From contig SSMU01000001.1 of assembly GCA_004799545.1 (NCBI GenBank), forward strand, positions 62,001 through 126,000: a stretch of DNA of 64,000 bases, read 5' to 3'. The stretch is from Phenylobacterium sp. GTDB lineage: Bacteria > Pseudomonadota > Alphaproteobacteria > Caulobacterales > Caulobacteraceae. Numbering within the stretch: position 1 is the first letter of the stretch; each line of letters starts with the position of its first letter. Positions 38,723 through 47,917 of this stretch are shown here, piece by piece. The notes beneath the pieces are model-generated. The model had not been told where the DNA came from. It did no database searches and saw only the letters and a list, made by a program, of their open reading frames with translations. The position numbers and the translations under genes are program-made.

Positions 38723-38812
38723 ATGAAATTGCTGATCCCGCTCGCGGCCCTTGGTGGCGCGCTCGCCCTGCTGTTGACCGATCTCACGGCCCACAGCCTC
38801 GAATACCTCTAG
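38723..38812 (+). CDS. Possible 29-aa membrane peptide
   Basis: A short ORF, MKLLIPLAALGGALALLL followed by TDLTAHSLEYL. It has one hydrophobic helix behind a lysine, the usual look of small bacterial membrane proteins. No clear ribosome site precedes it, so support is weak. Confidence 0.3.
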   Translation: MKLLIPLAALGGALALLLTDLTAHSLEYL

Positions 38813-38844
38813 AGCCCAAGGCCCTTCCGAAGGCCCTTTGGGGC

Positions 38845-39219
38845 CTAGCTCACCTTCGCCCTCAGTTCGCCAAGCACCTTCGCGAGGTCGCCCTCGCGGA
38901 ACGGCTTCTGCAGGACGGGGGTGCCCTTGTCGACCTCGCGCAGGCCCGCGTCGCCGTAGCCGGTGGCGAAGGCGAACGGCAGGCCCCGCTCGCGCAACAC
39001 GTCGGCCAGCGGGAAGATCGGCTGGCCGCCGAGGTTCACGTCCAGCACCGCGCAGTCCATTTCGGCGTCCTTGGCCAGTTCCATGGCCTCGTCGAGGCGC
39101 GAGGCGGGGCCCACCACCAGGCAACCCAGTTCCTCCAGCATGTCCTCGATCAGCATCGAGACCATCATCTCGTCCTCGACGACGAGTACGCGCAGGCCGT
39201 CGAGCTTGCCGTCCATCAT
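38845..39219 (-). CDS. Single-domain response regulator
   Basis: A 124-aa receiver domain with no output domain. The acidic pair is in VLVVEDEMM, the phospho-acceptor is Asp60 in AVLDVNLGG, the switch region is FATGYGD and Lys105 is in LQKPF. FATGYG is typical of alphaproteobacterial FAT GUY receivers that pass phosphate in the general stress or cell-cycle networks (family knowledge). The ATG at 39219 is used, with GGAG upstream. No kinase is adjacent. Confidence 0.88.
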   Translation of the reverse strand: MMDGKLDGLRVLVVEDEMMVSMLIEDMLEELGCLVVGPASRLDEAMELAKDAEMDCAVLDVNLGGQPIFPLADVLRERGLPFAFATGYGDAGLREVDKGTPVLQKPFREGDLAKVLGELRAKVS

Positions 39220-39424
39220 TACATCCACTCCAGCACAGTCATACGCCCGATCCTCCCCACGTCGGCCCATTCGGGCTCGAGCAACAGGATCAGGTTAAGG
39301 TGCGCCCCCCTGGCGGCCCCGACGGCTTCCATTGGATGCGATCCCCCTCAACACGCAAGCTTAACTAAACGAATTTTCTACGGCCAAGGTTCCGCATCCA
39401 GCGCACATTCCCGTGCGCGGATCC

Positions 39425-40699
39425 TCAGGGCTTGGCGGCGGGGGGGCCGATCTCCAGCCGGGTGATCTGGTTTCGCTTGCGCGCGGTCACCCGGAACAGG
39501 TGGCCGAAGAAGGTGAAGGTCTGGCCGATCGACGGAATGGTCTGGGCCTCGTTGATCAACAGCCCCGCCACGGTCACCGCCTCGTCGTCCGGCAGGTCCC
39601 AGTTCATGGCGCGGTTCAGCTCGCGGATGGTGACCGCCCCGTCGACCGAGACCGAGCCGTCGCCGACCGGCTTCACGTCGGTGTCGTCGCCGTCGTACTC
39701 GTCCTCGATCTCGCCGACGATCTCCTCGAGGATGTCCTCCAGGGTCAGCAGGCCCTCCAGCGCGCCATATTCGTCGACCACCAGGGCGAAGTGGCTCTTG
39801 CGCTTCAGGAAGGCGGCGAGCTGCTCCTTCAGGCTGGTGGTCTCGGGCACGAACCAGGCGTCGCGCTTGATCTTGGCGATCTCGATGGCGTCGATCTCGC
39901 CGTCGGCCTCGGTGATCGCCTGCAGCAGGTCCTTGACGTGCAGCACGCCGACGATGTTCTCCGGCTCGCCGCGGTAGAGCGGCAGGCGGGTGTGGGTGCT
40001 TTCCAGGGCGGCCTCGACGATAGCCCGGGGGGGCAGGTCGGCGTCGATCGTGACGATCGCCTTGCGGTGGACCATCACCTCGCCGACGTCCATCTCGGCC
40101 AGGTCCAGCACCCCGCCCAGCATCCAGCGGTCGTGGGTCTCCACCAGGCCCTCGGAGTGGTGGTACTCCACCGCGCCGCGGATCTCCTCGTGGGCGGCCA
40201 ACACGTCCATCTCCATGCCGAGCCGGACGCCGAACAGGCCGAGCGCCTTGCGGATCACCCACTGGATTCCATAGATCACCGGCCCGCAGACCTTCACCAC
40301 CACCAGGGTCGGGGCGGACAGCAGCCGCGCCACGTCGTCGGAGCGGACGATCGCCAAGGTCTTCGGCAGCACCTCGGCGAACACCAGCACCAGCACGGTC
40401 ATCAGCGCCGTGGCCGCCGCCACGCCCCAGGCGCCGGGGATCGCCCGGGTCAGCACCTGGGTGGTGAGCGCCGAGGCCAGGATGTTGATCAGGTTGTTGC
40501 CTAGCAGCACCGAGCCGATCATCGTCTCCTGGTCGGCGAGCAACTGGTTGACCCGCCGCGCGGCATGGTCGCCGTCGCGCTCCAGCTGGTGCATGCGGCC
40601 GCGGCTGGCCCCGGTCAGCGCCGTCTCCGCCGCCGAGAACACCGCCGATATGGCCAGAAGGCCGAAGACGATCGGCGCCAGCGCCAGGATCGCGGTCAC
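39425..40699 (-). CDS. CorC/HlyC-family transporter with CBS domains
   Basis: A 424-aa protein. The N-terminal DUF21/CNNM membrane domain (about 1–190) has [21 protein letters not shown] and [15 protein letters not shown] pair of CBS domains (about 205–330) and a C-terminal CorC/HlyC transporter-associated domain (about 345–420, [19 protein letters not shown]) follow. It probably moves magnesium or cobalt. The start is GTG and overlaps the aroB stop by four bases. Confidence 0.92.
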   Translation of the reverse strand: MTAILALAPIVFGLLAISAVFSAAETALTGASRGRMHQLERDGDHAARRVNQLLADQETMIGSVLLGNNLINILASALTTQVLTRAIPGAWGVAAATALMTVLVLVFAEVLPKTLAIVRSDDVARLLSAPTLVVVKVCGPVIYGIQWVIRKALGLFGVRLGMEMDVLAAHEEIRGAVEYHHSEGLVETHDRWMLGGVLDLAEMDVGEVMVHRKAIVTIDADLPPRAIVEAALESTHTRLPLYRGEPENIVGVLHVKDLLQAITEADGEIDAIEIAKIKRDAWFVPETTSLKEQLAAFLKRKSHFALVVDEYGALEGLLTLEDILEEIVGEIEDEYDGDDTDVKPVGDGSVSVDGAVTIRELNRAMNWDLPDDEAVTVAGLLINEAQTIPSIGQTFTFFGHLFRVTARKRNQITRLEIGPPAAKP

Positions 40700-41808
40700 G
40701 GGGCGGCTCCTTCGGTCAGCAGGAAGTCACGCACGGCGGCGGCGTCCACGTCCTTGGCGACGAAGGCTTCGCCCAGGCCGCGCGCCAGGATGAAGGTCAG
40801 CCGGCCGCCCTCGGCCTTCTTGTCCTGCGCCATGTGGCGCACCAGCGCCTCGGCGGCGAACGGATGGCCGAGGACATCGCCCAGCCGCACCGGCAGGCCG
40901 GCCGCGCCGATCGCCAGCTCGGCCCGCGTCGCCTCCTGGCGGCTGCAGAGCCCCTGGGCGGCGGAGAAGCGGAAGGCCATCGCCTGGCCGGCCGCCACCG
41001 CCTCGCCGTGCAGCAGGGCCGCGCCATAGCCGGTCTCGGCCTCCAGCGCATGGCCGAAGGTGTGGCCCAGGTTCAGGAGGGCCCGGCGGCCCTGCTCGGT
41101 CTCGTCCTCGCCCACGATCTCCGCCTTCATCTCCACGCAACGCGCGACCGCGTGGGCCAGGGCTTCAGGCTCACGCGCCAGCACCTTGGCGCCGTTCGCC
41201 TCCAGCCACTCGAAGAAGCCGAAGTCGCCCAACAGGCCGTACTTGATCACCTCGGCGTAGCCGGCGCGCATCTCGCGGTCGGGCAGGGTCGCCAGCACGT
41301 CGAGGTCGGCCAGCACCAGCCGGGGCTGGTGGAAGGCGCCAACCAGGTTCTTGCCGCGCGGCGTGTCGATGGCGGTCTTGCCGCCCACTGAGGAATCCAC
41401 CTGCGCCAGGAGGGTGGTCGGGATCTGCACGAAGCCGACGCCGCGCTTGTAGATCGCCGCGGCGAAGCCGGTGAGGTCGCCAACCACCCCGCCGCCGAAC
41501 GCGATGATCAGGTCGCCGCGGTCGAGCTCCAGGGCCAGCAGCCGGTCGCTGAGGTCGGCCAGGCCCGCGAAGCTCTTGGTCTGTTCGCCCGGCGAGATGA
41601 CGATCGGGGAAACGGCGATCCGCGCGCCCTCCAGGGCCGCGGTCAGCCGGGCCCCGTGCAGGCCCCAGACGGTCTCGTCGCTGACCACCGCGGTGCGCGG
41701 CCGCTTGAGCAAGGGCGCGATCCGCTGGCCGGCCTGGTCCAGCAGCCCCGGCCCGACCGCCACCTCATAGGCGCGGTCCGCCAGCCCCACGACGATGCGG
41801 CGGCTCAT
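40696..41808 (-). CDS. aroB: 3-dehydroquinate synthase
   Basis: A 370-aa enzyme of the shikimate pathway that cyclises DAHP to 3-dehydroquinate using NAD and zinc. Motifs are the NAD site [32 protein letters not shown] and the zinc ligands in [13 protein letters not shown] and [10 protein letters not shown]. It overlaps aroK upstream and the CorC gene downstream by four bases each, forming a tight operon. Confidence 0.96.
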   Translation of the reverse strand: MSRRIVVGLADRAYEVAVGPGLLDQAGQRIAPLLKRPRTAVVSDETVWGLHGARLTAALEGARIAVSPIVISPGEQTKSFAGLADLSDRLLALELDRGDLIIAFGGGVVGDLTGFAAAIYKRGVGFVQIPTTLLAQVDSSVGGKTAIDTPRGKNLVGAFHQPRLVLADLDVLATLPDREMRAGYAEVIKYGLLGDFGFFEWLEANGAKVLAREPEALAHAVARCVEMKAEIVGEDETEQGRRALLNLGHTFGHALEAETGYGAALLHGEAVAAGQAMAFRFSAAQGLCSRQEATRAELAIGAAGLPVRLGDVLGHPFAAEALVRHMAQDKKAEGGRLTFILARGLGEAFVAKDVDAAAVRDFLLTEGAAP

Positions 41809-42353
41809 CGGGGGGTCTCTTCCAGATAGGCTGTGAGGGTGCGGATCACCTGGTCGACGGTGTGGTGGTGCGGCGCGTCGCCGGTCTCCACCAGCACGTC
41901 CGCCTCGCCGTAGATCGGATAACGCGCCTCGGCGAGCGCCTGCAGCACCGCCAGCGGGTCCTTGTCCGCCACCAGCGGCCGGGTCGGCTTGCGCGACACC
42001 CGCCGGGCCAGCACGTCAAGGTCGGTCTTCAGCCAGACCGAGACCGCTCGCGACTTGATCAGCTGCCGGGTCTCCGGGTTCATGAAGGCGCCGCCCCCGG
42101 TGGCCAGCACGTGCGGGTCGTGGTCGAGCAGGCGGGCGATCACCCGGCGCTCGCCTTCGCGGAAAGCGGGCTCGCCCAGCTCGGTGAAGATGTCGGAGAT
42201 CGAGCGGCCCGCCGCGGCCTCCACCTCGGTGTCGGTGTCGCGGAACGGCAGGTTCAGCGCGTTGGCGAGCCGGCGGCCGACGCTCGACTTGCCGACGCCC
42301 ATCAGGCCCACGAGGGCGATGGTGCGGCGGCGCAGCGGGTCATAGCGGTCCAT
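41805..42353 (-). CDS. aroK: Shikimate kinase
   Basis: A 182-aa P-loop kinase that phosphorylates shikimate at O3. The P-loop is [15 protein letters not shown], the substrate Asp is in [13 protein letters not shown], and ATGGGAFMN and the lid [15 protein letters not shown] follow. It is first in the aroK–aroB–CorC operon and divergent from the exported protein gene 68 bases away. Confidence 0.95.
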   Translation of the reverse strand: MDRYDPLRRRTIALVGLMGVGKSSVGRRLANALNLPFRDTDTEVEAAAGRSISDIFTELGEPAFREGERRVIARLLDHDPHVLATGGGAFMNPETRQLIKSRAVSVWLKTDLDVLARRVSRKPTRPLVADKDPLAVLQALAEARYPIYGEADVLVETGDAPHHHTVDQVIRTLTAYLEETPR

Positions 42354-42421
42354 GAACGGCCAAGGCTTACACGAGGCGCCCCGCTCGCGCCAACTTCCGG
42401 GCTCAAGTATGCTTTTCAGCC

Positions 42422-43711
42422 ATGTCCCGAATCCTTGCGTTCGCGCCTTCGTTCCTCGCCGCCGCGCTGGTCGCCGCCGCCCCGCTGGCGCTCGCGCAGC
42501 CGGCCCCGGCCCCGTCCGCCAGCGAGACGATCAGCACCTCGCCGGCCGTTCCCCCGCCGACCCCGCCCGCGCCGATCAAGCCGCTGATCGCCCAACCGGT
42601 GGAGATGGCGCCGCTCGCCGCCCCCGACGCCTTCACGACCCCGGCCCGCGACACCGGCCTGCCGCCCACCCTGTGGCGCGGGACCTCGCTGCAGATCGTC
42701 CAGGCGGTGCTGCCCCGGCTCGCCGAACGGCCGCTGTCGCCGGCCGCCGCGGCGCTCGCCCTGCGGGTGCTGGGGACCGGGGCCCAGGGCCCCGACGGCG
42801 CCGGCCAGGATTTCGTCGCCGCCCGCGCCGCGGCCCTGCTCGAACAGGGCGATCCCAGAGGGGCCGCCGCCATCCTCGCCCGCGCCCCCGGCCTCGACCG
42901 CGACCCGGCCCTGGCCCACGTCGCCGCGGAGAGCGCCCTGCTGGCCGCCGACGACGCCCGCGCCTGCCGCATCGAAGAGACCCTGAGCTCCGGCCGCGAC
43001 GACATCTACTGGGTACGCCTGCGGGCCTACTGCCAAGCGGTGGCCGGCAAGGCCGCCGAGGCCCAGCTGTCCTTCGACCTCTCCCAGTCGCAGGCCAAGG
43101 ACCCGATCTTCACCCGGCTGATGACCGCCAAGCTGGCCGGCGGCGGCCAGCCCGGCGCGGCCTCCCTGCGCAACGGCCTCGACTACGCGCTCTCCCGCGG
43201 CCTGGGCCTCGACCTCAGCGCCGCCAAGCCCGCGCCGGCGGTGGCCGCAGCCCTGGCGGCGAGCGGCCCGGCGGAGCCGACGTTCGATACGTCAGCCATC
43301 GCGGCCGATCTGGCGCCGATCGCGACGGCTATCCACGACCGCACGGATATCTCGTACGCCGACTTCATGGGGCTGCTGAACGCTGCAACGCCAAAGACGC
43401 GGCAGAGGACGCAAGCCGCGCTGCTTTTCGATGCTGTGCTTCAGCCGAGCTTTCCGCCGGCTGCCGCCTTTCTGCTCAACGGCGTGCCGCCGGGCCGAAC
43501 CTCCGTCGCGCTGGACGTTGCGTTGGACGAGGCGAGCGGGGCGAAGCGCATGGGCGAAACCGCTTTGCTCGCACTTTGGGAATGTGCCGATGCCGGCCCG
43601 TCTGGCCTATCGGTGGGAGATCGCATTCGAATTGTCCGCGCCCTGCGCCGGGCGGGCCTCGACGCCGACGCCCGGGCCTTCGCCCTCGAAGGCCTGCTGG
43701 CGCTGAAATGA
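42422..43711 (+). CDS. Exported protein of unknown function upstream of xerD
   Basis: A 429-aa protein with a signal peptide (1–25, ending ALAQ), a proline-rich spacer (about 26–60) and an Ala-rich helical body that may be TPR-like. I do not recognise a family. The stop overlaps the xerD start by four bases (ATGA). Codon use changes inside the gene: about 43262–43640 has many GCT, GAT, TTT and CTT codons, while both flanks use GC-ending codons, which suggests a mosaic segment. The position between aroK and xerD is probably conserved in relatives (inference). Confidence 0.75.
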   Translation: MSRILAFAPSFLAAALVAAAPLALAQPAPAPSASETISTSPAVPPPTPPAPIKPLIAQPVEMAPLAAPDAFTTPARDTGLPPTLWRGTSLQIVQAVLPRLAERPLSPAAAALALRVLGTGAQGPDGAGQDFVAARAAALLEQGDPRGAAAILARAPGLDRDPALAHVAAESALLAADDARACRIEETLSSGRDDIYWVRLRAYCQAVAGKAAEAQLSFDLSQSQAKDPIFTRLMTAKLAGGGQPGAASLRNGLDYALSRGLGLDLSAAKPAPAVAAALAASGPAEPTFDTSAIAADLAPIATAIHDRTDISYADFMGLLNAATPKTRQRTQAALLFDAVLQPSFPPAAAFLLNGVPPGRTSVALDVALDEASGAKRMGETALLALWECADAGPSGLSVGDRIRIVRALRRAGLDADARAFALEGLLALK

Positions 43712-44625
43712 GCGGCCAGGGAAGCGCCTGGGCCGAGGCCTTCCTGGAGATGATGTCCGTCGAGCGGGCGGCGGCCAGGAACACCCTGACCGCCTACGCC
43801 AAGGACCTCACCGATGCGACCGGCTTCCTGGCCGGCCGTGGCCGCGACCTGGCGAGCGCCACGGCGGAGGACGTCGAGGCCTATTTCCGCGCGCTCGCCG
43901 ACCGCGACCTGTCGCCGGCCACGGCGGCCCGCAGGCGCGCGGCGCTGCGCCAATTCTACCGCTTCGTGCTGGGCGAAGGCTGGCGGCCCGACGATCCCTC
44001 CCGCCGGGTCGAGGCGCCGAAGAAGGGCCGGCCGCTCCCCAAGGTGCTGAGCCGCGAGGAGATGGACCGGCTGATCGCCGCGGCCGCGGCGCGCGACGGG
44101 GCCCAGGGCCTCAGGCTCGCCTGCATGGTCGAGCTGGCCTACGCCTCGGGCCTGCGGATCTCCGAGCTCACCGCCCTGCCGCTGGCGGCCCTGGCGCGCG
44201 ACCCGGCCTACCTGATCGTCAAGGGCAAGGGCGGCAAGGAGCGGCTGGCCCCCCTCAACGGCGCCGCGCGAGAGGCGGTGAAGGCCTATCTGGCCGTCCG
44301 CCCGGCCTTCCTGCCCAAGACCGACAAGGCCAACCCATGGCTGTTCGCCTCGCGCGGCAAGAGCGGGCGGATCACGCCGCGCCGCTTCGCCCAGATGCTG
44401 GACGAGGCCGCCGCCCACGCCGGCGTCGACCCGGCCCGGGTCAGCCCGCACGTCCTGCGCCACGCCTTCGCCACCCACCTGCTGGAGGGCGGCGCCGACC
44501 TTCGGGTAGTGCAGAAGCTGCTGGGCCACGCCGACATCGCCACCACCCAGATCTACACCCACGTGGCCGGCGACCGGCTGCGCGAGGTGGTGGCGACCAA
44601 GCACCCGCTGGGCCGGAAGCGATAA
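43708..44625 (+). CDS. xerD: Tyrosine recombinase XerD
   Basis: A 305-aa recombinase for chromosome dimer resolution at dif with XerC. The N-terminal SAM-like domain (about 1–100) is followed by the catalytic domain with all six residues: Arg150 in YASGLRISEL, Lys174, His248 and Arg251 in HVLRHAFATHLLEGGADLR, His274 and Tyr283 in DIATTQIYTHV. Its chromosomal-housekeeping neighbours and lack of mobile genes argue against a phage integrase. It is coupled to the upstream exported-protein gene. Confidence 0.93.
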   Translation: MSGQGSAWAEAFLEMMSVERAAARNTLTAYAKDLTDATGFLAGRGRDLASATAEDVEAYFRALADRDLSPATAARRRAALRQFYRFVLGEGWRPDDPSRRVEAPKKGRPLPKVLSREEMDRLIAAAAARDGAQGLRLACMVELAYASGLRISELTALPLAALARDPAYLIVKGKGGKERLAPLNGAAREAVKAYLAVRPAFLPKTDKANPWLFASRGKSGRITPRRFAQMLDEAAAHAGVDPARVSPHVLRHAFATHLLEGGADLRVVQKLLGHADIATTQIYTHVAGDRLREVVATKHPLGRKR

Positions 44626-44657
44626 CCCCTTCTCCTCGATGGGGAAGGCCACGAAAA

Positions 44658-44684
44658 AAGGGCCGCTCCGGTGGAGCGGCCCTT
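44658..44684 (-). terminator. Bidirectional terminator between xerD and the glycine-zipper gene
   Basis: Stem AAGGGCCGCTCC/GGAGCGGCCCTT with a GGT loop. On the minus strand a TTTT run follows within and after the stem; on the plus strand only CCTTCC follows. It serves mainly the minus-strand gene. Confidence 0.8.
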
Positions 44685-44706
44685 CCATCACTCGTCTAGG
44701 CTAACT

Positions 44707-45489
44707 TTAGCCCATGATGCGGTAGCGGCCGTCCCGGTCCGGGCAGACCCGCACATAGCGGTAGTCGCGGCCGTCGGCGTCGATCGGGGCCGTCGCCAGG
44801 CGGCAGCCCATCCGGTTGTACTCGGCGTAGCGCGGGGTGCGGTAGGCGTTGTCCTCGCGGTAGGGGATGGTCTCGTTGTAGGCGAAGTACGGCCCACGCT
44901 GATCGCACCGATACTTGTCGTGCGCATGGCCAACCGCCGCGCCGATGCCGGCGCCGACCACGCCGCCCAGGACGGCGTTCTCGGTATGACGGCCGGGCGC
45001 CGAGAGCTGCGAGCCCAGCACCGCGCCGGCGAGCGCGCCGATCACGCCTGCGCCGACGGTCGAGGAATTGTCGCAGTGGATCGGCGGGCCGGCGTAGGCG
45101 GTGTTTGCGCCATAGTAGGGGGCGGCCGGAGCGCCGGGCGCGTAGTAGGCCCAGTGGCTCTCATCCCAGGCCGGGGCGACGCCATAGACGCGGACATAGG
45201 CGCCGTAGCCATAGCGGCGGTCATAGTCGGCGCGGGCGCGGTTGTAGGCGTCCAGGCGCTGTTCATAGTTGGCGCGCGCGGCGGCGTAGCCCTGGCGGTT
45301 CTGGTCGTAATCCGACTTGCGCTGGTCGTAGGCGTCGCGCTGCTGCTGATATTGCTGCTGCTGGTCCTGGTACTGCTGTTGCTGTTGCTGCGATTCCGGC
45401 GTCGGCTGGTATTGCGACTGGGCCAGGGCCGGGGCGGCGATGGTCAGGGCGACCGTCGACGCCAGGGCGATCTTGAAGGCGTTATTCAT
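44707..45489 (-). CDS. Glycine-zipper envelope protein
   Basis: A 260-aa exported protein. A signal peptide (1–23, ending ALAQ) is followed by a Gln/Tyr/Asp-rich, repeat-like coiled stretch (about 25–95, runs of QQQ and YDQ), then a glycine-zipper pair (about 145–185) with GAGVIGALAGAVLG and GGVVGAGIGAAVGH, as in the rickettsial 17-kDa antigen family. The C-terminus is Tyr/Arg-rich with two cysteines. It is likely anchored in the outer membrane or peptidoglycan layer. GAGGAGAG precedes the ATG at 45489. Confidence 0.82.
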   Translation of the reverse strand: MNNAFKIALASTVALTIAAPALAQSQYQPTPESQQQQQQYQDQQQQYQQQRDAYDQRKSDYDQNRQGYAAARANYEQRLDAYNRARADYDRRYGYGAYVRVYGVAPAWDESHWAYYAPGAPAAPYYGANTAYAGPPIHCDNSSTVGAGVIGALAGAVLGSQLSAPGRHTENAVLGGVVGAGIGAAVGHAHDKYRCDQRGPYFAYNETIPYREDNAYRTPRYAEYNRMGCRLATAPIDADGRDYRYVRVCPDRDGRYRIMG

Positions 45490-45735
45490 CGTTCTCTCTC
45501 CTCGGGCGCGGACATTTCGGAGTTTCGAGGCGGGTCCGCGCAGGTTCAAAAAGCCGCGCCAGAAGGCGGCGGCCGTCTTGGCCCCCCGACAGGACGGGCG
45601 CCGTTCAGGCTCGACCTCTCAGACGAAACTCGTAAGGCGCCGAACGGGTTGCACGAGGGAACCCGCGCCGGCTTGTGGGCGGGACCCATCCCGCCTAGGT
45701 TCCGGCGCTTCGCGAACTGCACAGGCGAGCCTTTG

Positions 45736-46698
45736 ATGGCTGTCCACTACCTCGAGTTCGAGCGCCCGATCGCCGACCTCGAAGCCAAGATCGAAGAGCT
45801 CTCCAAGCTCTCGGAGACCACCGGGGCCGGCGCCTTCGACGCCGAGATCGAGGCGCTGCGTGACCGCGCGCAGGAGATGCGCCGCGAGGCCTATTCCAAG
45901 CTCGACGCCTGGCAGAAGACCCAGGTCGCGCGCCACCCCGACCGCCCGCACGTCATCGACTACTGCCAGGCCCTGATCGAGGAGTTCGTGGAGCTGAAGG
46001 GCGACCGCACCTTCGGCGACGACCAGGCGGTGATCGGCGGCATCGGCCGGTTCCGCGGCCAGCCGGTGGTGGTGATCGGCAACGAGAAGGGCCACGACAC
46101 CGCGACCCGGGTGAAACACAACTTCGGCTACTCGCGCCCCGAGGGTTACCGCAAGGCCGTGCGGCTGATGGAGCTGGCCGAGCGCTTCCACCTGCCGGTC
46201 GTCAGCTTCGTGGACATCGCCGGGGCCTATCCGGGCGTCGCCTCCGAGGAGCGCGGCGTCGCCGAGGCGATCGCCCGGTCGATGGAGAAGTGCCTGTTGC
46301 TCGGCGTCCCGAACGTGGCGATCATCACCGGCGAGGGCGGCTCCGGCGGGGCCATCGCCATCGCCGCGGCCAACCGGGTGCTGATCCTCGAGCACGCCAT
46401 CTATTCGGTGATCACCCCGGAGGGCGCGAACTCGATCATCTGGCGCGGCGCGAAAACCCCGGCCGACGCCGCCAAGGCGATGAAGATCTCCGCCCAGGAC
46501 CTGGTGGGCATGCACATCGTCGACCGGATCATCCCCGAGCCCCCCGGCGGCGCCCACTCCGACCCCGCGGCCGCCATGGCGGCGGTCGGCGACGCCCTGG
46601 CCGAAGAGCTGAAGGCGCTGGAAGGCCTCTCGCCGGAGGAACTCCGGGCTCGCCGCGCGGAGCGGTTCTACGCCATCGGCCGGAGCGGCTTGCAGTAG
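45736..46698 (+). CDS. accA: Acetyl-CoA carboxylase carboxyltransferase subunit alpha
   Basis: A 320-aa subunit that, with AccD, transfers carboxyl from biotin to acetyl-CoA, the first step of fatty acid synthesis. Family text includes YLEFERPIADLEAKIEEL, GDRTFGDDQAVIGGI, FVDIAGAYPGVASEERG and the oxyanion-hole segment GEGGSGGAIAIAAAN. Length and start match the family. accD is not in the window, as is common. Confidence 0.96.
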   Translation: MAVHYLEFERPIADLEAKIEELSKLSETTGAGAFDAEIEALRDRAQEMRREAYSKLDAWQKTQVARHPDRPHVIDYCQALIEEFVELKGDRTFGDDQAVIGGIGRFRGQPVVVIGNEKGHDTATRVKHNFGYSRPEGYRKAVRLMELAERFHLPVVSFVDIAGAYPGVASEERGVAEAIARSMEKCLLLGVPNVAIITGEGGSGGAIAIAAANRVLILEHAIYSVITPEGANSIIWRGAKTPADAAKAMKISAQDLVGMHIVDRIIPEPPGGAHSDPAAAMAAVGDALAEELKALEGLSPEELRARRAERFYAIGRSGLQ

Positions 46699-46770
46699 TC
46701 CGCCTCTTCCCGAGCGAAGACTTGGGAGAGGAAGGCTTGCCTGACGCGACGTCTGGCGTTTCAACTGTCG

Positions 46771-46788
46771 TCCAAACAAACGTTTGGA
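46771..46788. promoter_or_regulatory. Palindromic operator before the nitronate monooxygenase
   Basis: TCCAAAC-AAAC-GTTTGGA is a perfect inverted repeat with a four-base spacer, running into the GGAGG ribosome site. Its CAAAC-N4-GTTTG core matches the half-site pattern of PsrA/FadR-type TetR regulators of lipid genes (known motif, inferred use). Confidence 0.55.
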
Positions 46789-46795
46789 GGACGCC

Positions 46796-47800
46796 ATGGC
46801 CCTGAAGACCCGTCTGACCGAGATGTTCGGCGTCGAGACCCCGATCGTCATGGGAGGCATGACCGGGGTGGGCTATGCGCCCCTGGTGGCCGCGGTCGCC
46901 AACGCCGGCGCGCTGGGCTTCATCACCGCCCACCATTCGCAAACCGCCGAGGAGCTGGAGAAGGAGATCCAGCGCTGCCGCGACCTCACCGACAAGCCGT
47001 TCGGGGTGAACCTGACCCTGCTGCCGTCGCTCAATCCGATCCCCTACGACGAGTACCGCCAGGCGATCATCGAGAGCGGGATCAAGATCGTCGAGACTGC
47101 GGGCCGCGCCCCCGTCGATCACATCCCGGCCTTCAAGGCGGCCGGCGTGAAGGTGATCCACAAGTGCACGTCCGTGCGTCACTCGGTGTCGGCCGTGAAG
47201 TACGGCGTCGACGTGATCTCCATCGACGGCTTCGAATGCGCCGGCCATCCGGGCGAGGACGACGTGGGCCTGATCGTGCTGCTCCCCGCCACGGTGGACG
47301 CCGTCGCCCCCGTGCCGGTGATCGCCTCGGGCGGCATGGCCGACGGCCGGAGCCTCGCCGCCGCCCTCGCGCTCGGCGCCGACGGCGTCAACATGGGTAC
47401 GCGCTTCATGGCCACCCGGGAGTGCGCCATCCATGAGAACGTGAAGCAGAAGATCGTCGAGAACACCGAGCGCGACACCCTGCTCACCAACCGCACGCTG
47501 CGGAACACCTCGCGCGTGGCGCGCAATGCGGTCTCCGAGGAGGTGGTCGCCATCCAGCAGGACCCCACCAAGACCATCGACGACGTCCGCCACCTGGTGG
47601 CCGGCGTGCGCGGCCGCACCAACGTGATGGGCGCGGGCGACACCGACGGCGGCATCTGGACCGTCGGCCAGAGCCAGGGCCTGATCCACGACGTCCCGAC
47701 CTGCGCCGAGCTCGTCCATCGCATCACGCGGGAGGCGGAGGAGGTTATCGCCGCCCGCCTCGATGTCATGCTGGGCAAGCGGGCCATGGCCCCCGCCTGA
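46796..47800 (+). CDS. Nitronate monooxygenase (2-nitropropane dioxygenase family)
   Basis: A 334-aa FMN-dependent TIM-barrel enzyme. Motifs: ETPIVMGGMTGVGYAPLVAAVANAG, KPFGVNLTLLP, SIDGFECAGHPGEDDVG with the catalytic histidine, and the phosphate-binding IASGGMADGRSLAAALALGADGVNMGTRF. It oxidises nitronates such as propionate-3-nitronate; some relatives are enoyl reductases, so the substrate is not fixed. GGAGG precedes the ATG, and a palindrome overlaps the leader. Confidence 0.88.
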   Translation: MALKTRLTEMFGVETPIVMGGMTGVGYAPLVAAVANAGALGFITAHHSQTAEELEKEIQRCRDLTDKPFGVNLTLLPSLNPIPYDEYRQAIIESGIKIVETAGRAPVDHIPAFKAAGVKVIHKCTSVRHSVSAVKYGVDVISIDGFECAGHPGEDDVGLIVLLPATVDAVAPVPVIASGGMADGRSLAAALALGADGVNMGTRFMATRECAIHENVKQKIVENTERDTLLTNRTLRNTSRVARNAVSEEVVAIQQDPTKTIDDVRHLVAGVRGRTNVMGAGDTDGGIWTVGQSQGLIHDVPTCAELVHRITREAEEVIAARLDVMLGKRAMAPA

Positions 47801-47831
47801 TCCCTGAGCAACCTGATCCCTCAAACGAAAA

Positions 47832-47857
47832 GGAACGGCCGCTCTCCCGGCCGTTCC
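47832..47857 (-). terminator. Terminator of the TonB-dependent receptor gene
   Basis: Stem GGAACGGCCG/CGGCCGTTCC with a six-base loop; on the minus strand a TTTTCGTTT tract follows. It lies between convergent genes and may work both ways. Confidence 0.8.
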
Positions 47858-47917
47858 CATCCTTGATCCAAGTCCGCCGCCCGAAGCCGACCCCGGCCTC
47901 GGGCGGTTTGGCTTGGG

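Noticed and set aside
43708-44625. Tyrosine recombinase as a sign of a phage or integrative element
   Set aside because: Length, motifs and neighbours (aroK–aroB–CorC, coupled exported protein) fit chromosomal XerD.
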